A stretch of 30,031 nt of DNA. It comes from Lentimicrobiaceae bacterium. GTDB lineage: Bacteria; Bacteroidota; Bacteroidia; Bacteroidales; WCHB1-69. The stretch spans positions 1 to 30,031 of the forward strand of contig WRNX01000002.1 in assembly GCA_009776395.1 (NCBI GenBank), given 5' to 3'. The notes under the pieces were generated by a model. It searched no databases and was not told where the DNA came from. It worked only from the letters and a program-made list of their open reading frames with translations. Positions 22,800 to 30,031 of the stretch are shown piece by piece. The translations under genes and the position numbers were made by a program. Numbering within the stretch: the first letter of the stretch is position 1; each line of letters opens with the position of its first letter.

Positions 22800-24009
22800 C
22801 CTTCTCTCCCATCTGTCCTGCTGCATATTTTTTATCAATTTCAATTTTCTTTTGTTTAGAAGATGGAAATTCATACATGGCGTTTGTCATAATTCTTTCC
22901 ATAATTGAGCGTAAACCTCGCGCACCTAACTTCAAAGAAATGGTTTTATCCACAATATAATCAATCGCATCTTCGGTAAAAGTCAATTCTATTCCATCGA
23001 AAATAAATAAACGTTCATATTGTTTAATTAGTGCATTTTTGGGTTCAAGTAAAATTCGTTTCAACGCATCTTTATCTAAAGAAGAAAGGTAAGTAATCAT
23101 GGGGAAACGTCCACACAGTTCTGGAATCAATCCGAAATTTTTTAAATCTTGGGCTGTGATATACTGCATCATATTGTTTTTATCCAACACTCTGTTTTCC
23201 TGATTATACCCTATCCTATTAGTATTCAATCGTTCTGCAATAATCTTATCCATTTGATTGAATGCGCCGCTTGCGATAAACAGAATATTTTGGGTATTCA
23301 CCACAATAAATTTTTGTTCGGGGTGTTTTCTACCCCCCTCTGGCGGAACATTCACGGTTGCACCTTCTAACAGTTTTAACATTGCCTGTTGCACGCCCTC
23401 ACCCGAAACATCACGAGTAATGGATGGATTATCTGCTCCTTTACGTGCAATTTTGTCAATTTCATCAATAAACACAATGCCGCATTCTGCTTTTTCAACG
23501 TTATAGTCAGCGGCTTGTAATAATCGAGAAAGAATGCTTTCCACATCTTCGCCCACGTAGCCGGCTTCGGTAAATACAGTGGCGTCTGCAATACAAAACG
23601 GCACATCTAACAAACGCGCAATAGTTCTTGCCAACAATGTTTTACCGGTTCCTGTTTCTCCTACCAGCATAATATTCGATTTTTCCAGTTCTACATCGTT
23701 GTTATCTTGCGCCGCATGAAGTAGTCGTTTATAATGATTATACACTGCCACTGCAATCACTTTTTTTGCCTCTTCCTGCCCTATGACATATTCGTCTAAT
23801 TTTTCTTTAATTTCGATAGGTTTTAGTAACTTGAATTTTAGTTCTCTTTTTTTATTTTTTTCGGCGTGAATATGGTTTTCTCTAACTATATTGCTAACAG
23901 TTTCACAGCATTCATCACACATTAAAGCGTCAATTCCATTTACGTGAAATTCGTTTCTTTTTATTGGACGCCCGCAAAACGAGCAAAATAGGGTTTCTTT
24001 TCTTGGCAT
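22792..24009 (-). CDS. clpX: ATP-dependent Clp protease ATP-binding subunit ClpX
   Basis: AAA+ unfoldase that feeds substrates to ClpP; 405 aa. The N-terminal zinc-binding domain has CSFC (C9, C12) and CDEC (C31, C34). The AAA+ core has Walker A GETGTGKT (117-124), Walker B GIVFIDEID (177-185), and the pore loop GYVGED. Sensor regions and KLGARGLRSIMERI complete the C-terminal domain. clpP, which usually lies beside it, is not in the window; the neighbours are an SGNH protein and recX. The start is 14 bp after the SGNH stop. The last codons and stop run into a heptanucleotide repeat (ends EKGD). Confidence 0.97.
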   Translation of the reverse strand: MPRKETLFCSFCGRPIKRNEFHVNGIDALMCDECCETVSNIVRENHIHAEKNKKRELKFKLLKPIEIKEKLDEYVIGQEEAKKVIAVAVYNHYKRLLHAAQDNNDVELEKSNIMLVGETGTGKTLLARTIARLLDVPFCIADATVFTEAGYVGEDVESILSRLLQAADYNVEKAECGIVFIDEIDKIARKGADNPSITRDVSGEGVQQAMLKLLEGATVNVPPEGGRKHPEQKFIVVNTQNILFIASGAFNQMDKIIAERLNTNRIGYNQENRVLDKNNMMQYITAQDLKNFGLIPELCGRFPMITYLSSLDKDALKRILLEPKNALIKQYERLFIFDGIELTFTEDAIDYIVDKTISLKLGARGLRSIMERIMTNAMYEFPSSKQKKIEIDKKYAAGQMGEKGD

Positions 24010-24023
24010 TTTTTTTGTATTTA

Positions 24024-25445
24024 TTAATAACGTTCATACATTGCTTCAAACGTTTGGGTGAGTACATTGGCAATCTCTTTAGCGCCTTTGGTAGTGAAAT
24101 GTACGTAATCGTTTCCAGCCCATCCTTTTTTTACCCATGCTTTCATAGAATTGGCGCCTCCCATCACTTTATACATGTTCCAAAATGCAGCGCCCGATTT
24201 AGGAATTTCCGCGCTAAGCTGCGCAACCAAATAGGGTAGATGTTTGTACGTTTTCAGTTCGCCATCCACCACCGAAAGCATATCGGAGGGACCAATAAAC
24301 AGAATGGGAATATCAGGCACAACCCGTTGTAAATATTTAATTTGCGAGATAATGTTTGTTACATAAATATCCACGCTTTTTTCACCCGACAGCCCCGGCA
24401 CCGCATTTCCTCCATATTGCAAAACAATCATTCCCACATCCATCAATTTCAAAGTTTCCCGCATCAGTGAATCATTCATAGAAGTAAAATGCAATCCGTT
24501 TGCGCCGCGCATCGCAATATTGTCCACTGCAACACCAAAACCATCATCCATCAAAACGCCATAAATATTAGCGTTTCCTTTCATATCAATGGAAAATGAT
24601 TGGGTAGAAAAATGTAACGGAAAATCCAATAACTGAATACCCAACGAATCTGCCGCTACTTGATATTTGGTTTGATTGGTTTTATCTGTCAATTCAGCAC
24701 TGAAACTTCCTTTTAAATTATTAATTAACAATGATATATTTGAATAATTATCCCTTCGATCTGTTTCCCCTTTTCTATTTATTATGCTTGCGGTAAAACT
24801 GTTTTTACCATCTATTCTAAACATTTTAGCCAACGGACCGTAGTCGTTTTCTTTGTTTTTTCGCGTTTCGCCCCAAAGAGAAAAGCAGGAGTAATCGCCA
24901 GAATAACTTTGGTTTAAAGCGCCGGTAGGAATCGTTTGATGATAGGGAACCATTCCAACGCCTCCACCTCCAAATTTTTGTTGAAAAAATTGTCTTAAAT
25001 TATTGCTAAATCTATCTAATTCAATTTGAGAATCACCATAATATAAAACTCTTACAATCTTATGCTGCGCTCTTGCGTTCTCGGCTTTTTCAAAAAAAGT
25101 ATTAAAATAGGATAGATTTCCTTGTGGCAATTCGAAAGTGGATTCCATTTTTTCAAGCGCTGCTACTAAATAATTAGCCGTATCTTTTGTAACGCTTTTT
25201 TTAGTAGATGTGTCAATAGCAACAACATCATCCGTAATAGCAGTAATTTTCCATTGTTTAAGAATCTCTTCGGGGTCTTCGTCAAAATCTTGTGAGTGCG
25301 TCATAATTTCTGTTAAAGAAGGAAATCGTAACGTTTTAGAAAACAGCGTAATTCCGTTAGTGGGAAATAAAACCGCGATGAGCGCTAAACAGGCGATCAC
25401 GATGATGATAAAAAGTAGAATTTTTTGCGGTTTCATCTCATTCAA
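24024..25445 (-). CDS. Membrane-anchored SGNH/GDSL-like hydrolase or O-acetyl-modifying protein
   Basis: A 473-aa protein with one N-terminal membrane span (about 8-29, ILLFIIIVIACLALIAVLF) and a large periplasmic part. SGNH-type motifs are VLYYGDSQIELD (nucleophile S139), LQYGGNA (block III-like), and NDYVHFTTKG with the catalytic pair D446 and H449. The GGGGVGMVPYHQ stretch is typical of the Bacteroidetes GDSL proteins that often sit next to an MBOAT acyltransferase gene and act on polysaccharide or peptidoglycan O-acetyl groups. No MBOAT gene is nearby, so that role is only a suggestion. Its start directly follows the recX stop. Confidence 0.8.
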   Translation of the reverse strand: MNEMKPQKILLFIIIVIACLALIAVLFPTNGITLFSKTLRFPSLTEIMTHSQDFDEDPEEILKQWKITAITDDVVAIDTSTKKSVTKDTANYLVAALEKMESTFELPQGNLSYFNTFFEKAENARAQHKIVRVLYYGDSQIELDRFSNNLRQFFQQKFGGGGVGMVPYHQTIPTGALNQSYSGDYSCFSLWGETRKNKENDYGPLAKMFRIDGKNSFTASIINRKGETDRRDNYSNISLLINNLKGSFSAELTDKTNQTKYQVAADSLGIQLLDFPLHFSTQSFSIDMKGNANIYGVLMDDGFGVAVDNIAMRGANGLHFTSMNDSLMRETLKLMDVGMIVLQYGGNAVPGLSGEKSVDIYVTNIISQIKYLQRVVPDIPILFIGPSDMLSVVDGELKTYKHLPYLVAQLSAEIPKSGAAFWNMYKVMGGANSMKAWVKKGWAGNDYVHFTTKGAKEIANVLTQTFEAMYERY

Positions 25446-25886
25446 TTAACTATCAAAGAATTTAATATTGTTCATAATGTCTGATATTTTAAAACCTTTA
25501 CTTGATAGAAAACGTACCAATTTAGGAAAAGTTGTTTTCGATAATTCGTTATTTTTTTTCCATTTTTCTATATTTTTCTGCAACTGTTCGTTCCAGTCTG
25601 TTTTTTCAATATTATTTAATGCATTATGAATAATATCATTAGAAATACCTTTTTGTTGTAAATGAAATTTAATTTTGGCATATCCCCATCCTTTGGTTTT
25701 TAATTTTGCATTCACATAATTTTCAGCAAAACGTTCTTCGTTTAAAAAATCTTCAGCAATTAATTGGTTAATAATAGTTGCTATTTCATCTTCAGAAAGG
25801 ATAGCGCCTTTTAATTTAGTTCTTACTTCTGCTATAGATCGGTCTTGGTAGGCGCAAAATTTTAGGATTTTTGAAAGCGTAAACAT
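25446..25886 (-). CDS. recX: Regulatory protein RecX
   Basis: A small helical modulator that binds and restrains RecA filaments. The 146-aa sequence shows the repeated three-helix layout: KILKFCAYQDRSIAEVRTKL, then LIAEDFLNEERFAENYVNAKLKTKGWGYAKIKFHLQQKGIS, then a diverged third repeat ending FLSSKGFKISDI. The middle repeat holds the most conserved family stretch (DFLNEERFAENYV...KGWG). recA itself is not in the window. It lies 15 bp after adk and runs directly into the SGNH gene, so all are likely on one transcript. Confidence 0.9.
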   Translation of the reverse strand: MFTLSKILKFCAYQDRSIAEVRTKLKGAILSEDEIATIINQLIAEDFLNEERFAENYVNAKLKTKGWGYAKIKFHLQQKGISNDIIHNALNNIEKTDWNEQLQKNIEKWKKNNELSKTTFPKLVRFLSSKGFKISDIMNNIKFFDS

Positions 25887-25901
25887 TGAAACAATAGCGT
25901 C

Positions 25902-26486
25902 TTAAAATTCATCAACCAAATTACAAATATCCAAAAACACTTTTTCCACAGATTGTATTCCATTTACTTGAAGAAGTTTATTTTGATTTTGGTAATGCGC
26001 AATGAGAGGTTTTGTTTGCGCTTCGTAATTCATAATACGTTGGCGAATCACTTCGGGAGTGTCGTCAGTACGTTTTAGTTCTATTGCTCTTTTTGAAAGT
26101 CGCTCCACAATTATTTTTTCATCTACTTCTATATAAACTGCCATAGATACAGGAATGGTGTGCGGATATTCAATTCCTTCCATCATTTTTGCCTGCTCTA
26201 TAGTGCGCGGCACTCCATCTAAAAGAAAACCTTTTGTTTTTTCACAGGAGATGCAAAATTGGTATAAAAGGTCTAATGTCATTTCATCAGGGCAAAGCAA
26301 TCCCTGTTCAATGAGTTGTTTTGCTTTTAATCCGATGGGAGAACCCGAAGCAATCTCATTACGATAGAGATCCCCCGTGGATACATGTTGCAGGTTGTAT
26401 TTTTGTTTTAACAAGTTTGCCTGTGTTCCTTTTCCGGATCCGGGCGCGCCTAATAAAACAATGTTGAAATAGTTGGATGTTGTCAT
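25902..26486 (-). CDS. adk: Adenylate kinase (short-LID type)
   Basis: Catalyses ATP + AMP to 2 ADP. The 194-aa protein has the P-loop LLGAPGSGKGT (13-21), the AMP-binding VSTGDLYRNEIASGS and GFLLDGVPRTIEQAKMME. The LID is short (ERLSKRAIELKRTDDTPEVIRQRI), with no four-cysteine zinc insert. The AMP motif normally reads DGFPRT; here Phe is Val, a mild change unlikely to abolish activity. It starts 2 bp after the preceding envelope-protein gene and heads the adk-recX-SGNH-clpX series. Confidence 0.94.
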   Translation of the reverse strand: MTTSNYFNIVLLGAPGSGKGTQANLLKQKYNLQHVSTGDLYRNEIASGSPIGLKAKQLIEQGLLCPDEMTLDLLYQFCISCEKTKGFLLDGVPRTIEQAKMMEGIEYPHTIPVSMAVYIEVDEKIIVERLSKRAIELKRTDDTPEVIRQRIMNYEAQTKPLIAHYQNQNKLLQVNGIQSVEKVFLDICNLVDEF

Positions 26487-26488
26487 AT

Positions 26489-27076
26489 TTAAAATTTTAA
26501 TGAAAGTCCTATTCCGTCTTGATTAGCATTCAAATAAATTGCAGATTGTGCATTAAGGTCTAATAATTTGCCGGCTCTATAAATTTGGTTCCAACCTCTA
26601 ATAATAAAGAACAGGCTGGTAGCGGCAGTAACTCCTCCTGTAATGTAGCATGCAGTTTTTCCGGCGTCGGCATTAACCCAAAACGCACCCATGCAAATTA
26701 TTCCAGTTCCAACAAGGGCTAATCCGGCACCGAGATAGGTATTTCGCGCTGCTTTTCGCAGGTATGCTCCTGCCGTATTTTGATTGTTAAACATATCGGT
26801 GGTAACGGCATCCAACCCTTGAAATTTATACACTTCATAAGGCGTCATTTCACGCGCACAACGTTTTAAGTCTTCTATTAACGATTTTTTTAAGGTAGTG
26901 ATTGCAAATCCATTGTCAATAACTACCGATTCACTGTCTTCGCTAAGCAATTTACAAAAGAGAGTATCCTTTTTTGCATTGTTATCTTCCATATTTAGAA
27001 CAATGTAGTCAATACAATTTTGAGAAAAAAGTTGAAAACTGATGAATAAAAAAGCGATGATTGAGAACTGTTTCAT
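26489..27076 (-). CDS. Envelope protein of unknown function, 195 aa
   Basis: An N-terminal signal peptide (MKQFSIIAFLFISFQLFSQ) is followed by a short exported domain with two cysteines (NCIDYIVL, FCKLLSED). Two hydrophobic segments follow (about 114-133, LGAGLALVGTGIICMGAFWV, and about 140-160, ACYITGGVTAATSLFFIIRG), with a C-terminal tail ending GIGLSLKF. The pattern (signal, small domain, Gly/Ala-rich hairpin of helices, strand-like end) is common among Bacteroidetes hypothetical envelope proteins. I do not recognise a named family. It is first in the minus-strand train that continues into adk, so it may be carried along with housekeeping genes under the promoter region upstream of 27077. 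Confidence 0.7.
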   Translation of the reverse strand: MKQFSIIAFLFISFQLFSQNCIDYIVLNMEDNNAKKDTLFCKLLSEDSESVVIDNGFAITTLKKSLIEDLKRCAREMTPYEVYKFQGLDAVTTDMFNNQNTAGAYLRKAARNTYLGAGLALVGTGIICMGAFWVNADAGKTACYITGGVTAATSLFFIIRGWNQIYRAGKLLDLNAQSAIYLNANQDGIGLSLKF

Positions 27077-27409
27077 AATGATTATGGGTTGAATTGTGTA
27101 ACATTGTTTTAACGCTGCAAATAAACATGAAATTGTAATAATGGTAATTTAACCAAAAAAAATATCAAAAAAAAAAAATCTACATTTCTTTTAAATATTT
27201 TACTATATTTGCCGCCCACAAAAATTGTATATGTACAAATAGGTTTTTGGTGTTGGTTTTATTTGTAATGTGCTTTATATTAGTTGTTTAAAAATAAAGT
27301 TCTGTGTTGGTAATAAATAGTGAGTTGGTAAAAATTGAACCGTTTTCTTCCGAAAATTGATACAATACAGTTTCAAAAATTGATAATAATTAAAAAAAAT
27401 AGTTGAAAG
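27077..27409. other. Divergent promoter region and secE leader
   Basis: The region separates the minus-strand adk train from secE. It holds a weak minus-strand -7 match (TTTATTTG at 27118-27125), long A/T runs, the secE promoter at 27204, and a leader of about 190 nt with a short hairpin at 27225-27238 (TTGTA/TACAA, loop TATG). No tRNA is present, although tRNA-Trp and tuf are the usual upstream neighbours of secE in this phylum. No short gene with a convincing start was seen. Confidence 0.6.
27204..27211 (+). promoter_or_regulatory. -7 element of the secE-nusG-rplKAJ operon
   Basis: TATATTTG followed by CC is an exact TAnnTTTG match, about 200 bp before secE. It gives the operon a promoter independent of the distant tuf unit. 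Confidence 0.6.
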
Positions 27410-27601
27410 ATGAAAAAAGTAGTGAATTATTTTAAGTCAACTTACGATGAGTTGGTTCACAAAGTAACGTGGCCCTCAATGAAAGATCTTCAAAATAGCG
27501 TTATTGTGGTGTCCATTGCTTCCCTTATCATTGCACTCATTGTGTTTTTGATGGACAGTTTCCTTAACGCAGGCATTCATGCCTTATTCCCCGCCATGTA
27601 G
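27410..27601 (+). CDS. secE: Preprotein translocase subunit SecE
   Basis: Essential clamp subunit of the SecYEG channel. The 63-aa protein is the short, single-span bacterial form. The amphipathic N-terminal helix carries the conserved DELVHKVTWPSMKDLQNS segment (the TWPS signature), followed by one membrane helix (VIVVSIASLIIALIVFLMDS). It is followed 41 bp later by nusG, the conserved order. Its start has the A-rich leader typical here, with a weak GAAAG before the ATG. Confidence 0.95.
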   Translation: MKKVVNYFKSTYDELVHKVTWPSMKDLQNSVIVVSIASLIIALIVFLMDSFLNAGIHALFPAM

Positions 27602-27642
27602 TTTTTCACCTAAATTGGTATTTTATCCATTACACTTTGAAT

Positions 27643-28197
27643 ATGGCAGAAATTGAAAAAAAGTGGTATGTCATTCGTGCCGTTACAGGAACTGAAAAAA
27701 AGGTTAAGTCGAATATCGAAAGTGAGATTCAGTCTTCCTCTTATGTTAGAGATCTCGTAACCCGCGTACTCATCCCCACAGAAAAAATTTACCAAATTCG
27801 CAACGGTAAAAAAGTGAGCAAAGAACGCAATTTCTTTCCTGGGTACGTATTCGTTGAAGCGATTATGACCGCAGAAGTGAAGCATACGTTGCTCATCGTT
27901 CCTGGTGTGCTTGGCTTTGTAGGCTGTAAACGTAAAATAGATGCGCCTATCCCGCTACGCCCCATAGAGGTAACCCGAATGCTTGGTAAAGTAGATGAAT
28001 TGTTAGAACAAGACGCTACTTACGCCACCCCATTCATCGTTGGCGAAGAGATCAAAGTAATTGATGGACCATTCAACACTTTTACCGGTACCATTGAAGA
28101 AGTGAACACCGAAAAAAAGAAACTGAAAGTTATGGTGAAAATTTTTGGTCGTAAAACTCCTCTCGAATTAAGTTTTATGCAAGTTGAAAAAACGTAA
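27643..28197 (+). CDS. nusG: Transcription termination/antitermination factor NusG
   Basis: Binds RNA polymerase and links it to Rho or ribosomes. The start chosen is the ATG at 27643 (184 aa, MAEIEKKWYVIRAV); a TTG two codons earlier is less likely. The N-terminal NGN domain has KKWYVIRAVTGTEKKVKSNIE, RNFFPGYVFVEA and PGVLGFVG. The C-terminal KOW domain has VGEEIKVIDGPFNTFTGTIEEVN and LKVMVKIFGRKTPLELSFMQVE. The 42-bp gap to rplK and the conserved order support one operon. Nothing suggests a specialised paralogue of the UpxY kind that controls capsule operons. Confidence 0.96.
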   Translation: MAEIEKKWYVIRAVTGTEKKVKSNIESEIQSSSYVRDLVTRVLIPTEKIYQIRNGKKVSKERNFFPGYVFVEAIMTAEVKHTLLIVPGVLGFVGCKRKIDAPIPLRPIEVTRMLGKVDELLEQDATYATPFIVGEEIKVIDGPFNTFTGTIEEVNTEKKKLKVMVKIFGRKTPLELSFMQVEKT

Positions 28198-28238
28198 TAC
28201 CAATTCTCAAATAGTTACAAACAATTAAAAACAAACCA

Positions 28239-28688
28239 ATGGCAAAAGAAGTAGCTGCACTAATTAAGTTACAAATCAAAGGAGGCGCTGCCAATCCATC
28301 GCCGCCCGTGGGTCCTGCATTAGGCGCCAAAGGGGTGAATATTATGGAGTTTTGTAAACAGTTTAATGCCCGTACCCAAGAACAAGCCGGAAAGGTAGTT
28401 CCCGTCGTTATTACTGTTTATAAAGATAAGTCATTCGACTTTATTACCAAAACCCCGCCGGTTCCGGTTCAATTAATGGAAGTTACCAAAATTCAAAAAG
28501 GCTCGAAAGAACCCAACCGAAACAAAGTGGCTAACGTTACATGGGATCAAGTGCGTACTATTGCTGAATCAAAGATGGTTGACCTAAACTGTTTCACAGT
28601 AGAGGAAGCCATGGGCATGGTTGCCGGAACTGCAAGAAGTATGGGAATTACCGTAAAAGGTGGAACAGATCCCTTTGAACAAAATTAA
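28239..28688 (+). CDS. rplK: 50S ribosomal protein L11
   Basis: Binds 23S rRNA at the GTPase-associated centre. The 149-aa protein shows the N-terminal domain KLQIKGGAANPSPPVGPALG with the proline-rich hinge, KGVNIMEFCKQFNART, then SFDFITKTPPVPVQLM. The C-terminal rRNA-binding domain ends VAGTARSMGITVKG. The start is the ATG at 28239, preceded by an A-rich leader. It lies 41 bp after nusG and 24 bp before rplA, as expected for the L11 operon. Codon use is biased to C/G-ending codons, consistent with high expression. Confidence 0.98.
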   Translation: MAKEVAALIKLQIKGGAANPSPPVGPALGAKGVNIMEFCKQFNARTQEQAGKVVPVVITVYKDKSFDFITKTPPVPVQLMEVTKIQKGSKEPNRNKVANVTWDQVRTIAESKMVDLNCFTVEEAMGMVAGTARSMGITVKGGTDPFEQN

Positions 28689-28712
28689 TCATTAAGTAAT
28701 AACAAAATCAAC

Positions 28713-29405
28713 ATGGCAAAAATATCTAAAAAACGCAAAGAAGCTCTTGCCAAATTCGACAAAACAAAAGTATATGCTTTGACTGAAGCGGTGGAAGTAG
28801 TGAAAAATATTACCTATACCAAATTTGATTCTTCTTTCGACATTGACGTCCGCTTGGGCGTAGATCCTCGAAAAGCGAATCAAATGGTTCGTGGTATTGT
28901 TACCCTCCCTCACGGCACCGGAAAAGTTACTCGCGTACTTGCGCTTTGTACACCGGATAAGGAGGAGGAAGCAAAAGCTGCCGGCGCCGACCACGTAGGA
29001 TTAGATGACTACGTTGAAAAAATTAAAAAAGGTTGGACCGAAGTTGATGTAATCATTACTATGCCCAGCGTCATGCCAAAAATTGGAGCGTTAGGAAAAA
29101 TATTAGGTCCCCGCGGCTTAATGCCTAACCCTAAATCCGGTACCGTTACTATGGATATCGGAAAGGCAGTTGCTGAAGTAAAAGCCGGTAAAATTGACTT
29201 TAAAGTTGATAAATACGGCATTATCCATTCCGGAATCGGAAAAATAAACTTTTCTTCCGACAAACTCATTGAAAATGTGAAAGAAATTATGAGTACCATT
29301 ATTAAACTTAAACCTACCGCTGCAAAAGGTACTTATGTGAAAAGTATCTATTTGTCAAGTACCATGAGCCCGGGAGTTCAAGTTGATGTAAAATCTGTAT
29401 CGTAA
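28713..29405 (+). CDS. rplA: 50S ribosomal protein L1
   Basis: Forms the L1 stalk and, in many bacteria, represses translation of its own L11-L1 mRNA. The 230-aa protein shows SFDIDVRLGVDPRKANQMVRG and LPHGTGKVTRVLALC, then the second domain VMPKIGALGKILGPRGLMPNPKSGTV. It closes with KAGKIDFKVDKYGIIHSGIGKINFS and SIYLSSTMSPGVQVD. Length and motifs are standard. Whether the autoregulatory RNA target is present was not determined: the short leader before rplK shows no obvious copy of the L1 23S site. Confidence 0.98.
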   Translation: MAKISKKRKEALAKFDKTKVYALTEAVEVVKNITYTKFDSSFDIDVRLGVDPRKANQMVRGIVTLPHGTGKVTRVLALCTPDKEEEAKAAGADHVGLDDYVEKIKKGWTEVDVIITMPSVMPKIGALGKILGPRGLMPNPKSGTVTMDIGKAVAEVKAGKIDFKVDKYGIIHSGIGKINFSSDKLIENVKEIMSTIIKLKPTAAKGTYVKSIYLSSTMSPGVQVDVKSVS

Positions 29406-29428
29406 CCCATTAATGCTAAATTAAACGT

Positions 29429-29944
29429 ATGAAACAAGAAGAAAAAAGTCTGATAATAGACGCAATCGCAAAAGATTTAGCCGATTATCCGCATGTTTAT
29501 ATTACTGATATATCCGGATTTACCGTTGAAACCGTAAATCAATTGAGAAGACAGTGCTACCGTAGAAACATTAAATTAAAAGTGGTGAAAAATACGCTTT
29601 TAAAACGTGCTATGGCACAATCTTCCGTTGATTATTCGGAAATCTACCCCGCCTTGAAAGGCGTATCTTCTATTATGCTTTCTGAAACAGGAAATGCACC
29701 TGCAAAATTAATCAAAGAATTTCGTGCAAAAAACAAAAAACCTTTAGTAAAAGCAGCATTTATAGAAGAATGCACCTATTTTGGCGATGAACTTTTAGAT
29801 TTTCTCTGTGCAATCAAATCCAGAGAAGAACTTATTGGAGAATTAGTAGGATTACTGCAATCTCCTGCACGTAACGTAATCTCCGCCCTCCAATCAGGCG
29901 GTGGAAAGTTGGCAGGAATTGTGAAAACATTATCCGAACGTTAG
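29429..29944 (+). CDS. rplJ: 50S ribosomal protein L10
   Basis: Base of the L7/L12 stalk. The 171-aa protein shows the N-terminal rRNA-binding part (EEKSLIIDAIAKDLADYPHVYITD, LRRQCYRRNIKLKVVKNTLLKRAM) and the GVSSIMLSE segment. It ends in the helix that binds L7/L12 dimers (VGLLQSPARNVISALQSGGGKLAGIVKTLSER). It starts 23 bp after rplA. rplL and rpoB would normally follow, and the window ends before they could appear; the spacer after the stop begins with an A/T-rich short-period repeat. Confidence 0.97.
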   Translation: MKQEEKSLIIDAIAKDLADYPHVYITDISGFTVETVNQLRRQCYRRNIKLKVVKNTLLKRAMAQSSVDYSEIYPALKGVSSIMLSETGNAPAKLIKEFRAKNKKPLVKAAFIEECTYFGDELLDFLCAIKSREELIGELVGLLQSPARNVISALQSGGGKLAGIVKTLSER

Positions 29945-29988
29945 TTCAAAATTGAAAATTTAAAAATTTAAAAATTTAAAATTCAAAA
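29945..29988 (+). repeat. 7/8-bp-period A/T array after rplJ
   Basis: Words TTCAAAA, TTGAAAA, TTTAAAAA (twice), TTTAAAA and TTCAAAA follow each other directly after the rplJ stop. A second short array of TTTAAATC-type words follows at about 30000-30026. Low base complexity makes chance more likely here than for the other arrays. Confidence 0.5.
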
Positions 29989-30031
29989 AATATTTACATA
30001 TAAATCTTTAAATCTTTAAACCTTAAATCAT

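Overview
The window looks like chromosomal core sequence from an AT-rich, probably anaerobic member of the Bacteroidota, most likely Bacteroidales-like. Four kinds of evidence point there. Most genes are preceded by the Bacteroidetes -7 promoter element (TAnnTTTG, here usually TATTTTTGC). Start codons sit in A-rich leaders without clear Shine-Dalgarno sequences. There is a type IX secretion (T9SS) C-terminal sorting domain. The lipoprotein signals and several small families (DUF3822-like, a bifunctional OlsF-like acyltransferase, short-LID Adk) are typical of the phylum. No phage, transposase, integrase or CRISPR array is visible.

Layout. 1-956: 3'-truncated cysS (minus), divergent from two small lipoprotein genes. 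2035-2988: M23/LysM cell-wall peptidase (minus). 3168-7585: a run of envelope genes, namely a pilin-like single-span protein, a DUF3822-like protein, an outer-membrane barrel, the Kdo transferase waaA, and a YbhN/LPG-synthase-type membrane protein. 7716-12408: an [FeFe]-hydrogenase operon (hndB-hndC-hndD) followed at once by pheS. 12568-13889: tRNA-Pro and a class III aminotransferase. 14367-15814: tRNA-Thr, tuf, tRNA-Trp. 15884-16484: a short-period repeat joined to a 5'-truncated T9SS protein. 16497-18142: tRNA-Thr, ruvX, def and a TPR lipoprotein (minus). 18289-21575: trxB, an OlsF-like acyltransferase and rimM. 21586-27076: a minus-strand train of an envelope protein, adk, recX, an SGNH protein, clpX, a Rieske-like lipoprotein and ung. 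27410-29944: secE, nusG, rplK, rplA and rplJ, running to the window edge.

How the parts fit. The hydrogenase genes encode a thioredoxin-like ferredoxin subunit, an FMN/NAD(H) subunit and a catalytic subunit with all H-cluster motifs, consistent with H2 evolution or uptake coupled to NAD(P)H in a fermenter. The NuoE-like fourth subunit (HndA/HydC) is absent here. The tRNA-Thr/tuf/tRNA-Trp block and secE/nusG/rplKAJ are normally contiguous in this phylum but here lie about 11.6 kb apart.

The most unusual signal is not a protein. Degenerate arrays with an exact 7-bp period (words of the types GTGATTA, GTAATTT, GAGTTAC and NGCAGAA) recur in gene spacers and inside the T9SS sorting domain. A second family with a roughly 9-bp period (CRCARAGTN) flanks the tuf block in inverted orientation. 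These dispersed repeats, the truncated gene next to them and the displaced tuf block together suggest repeat-associated rearrangement.
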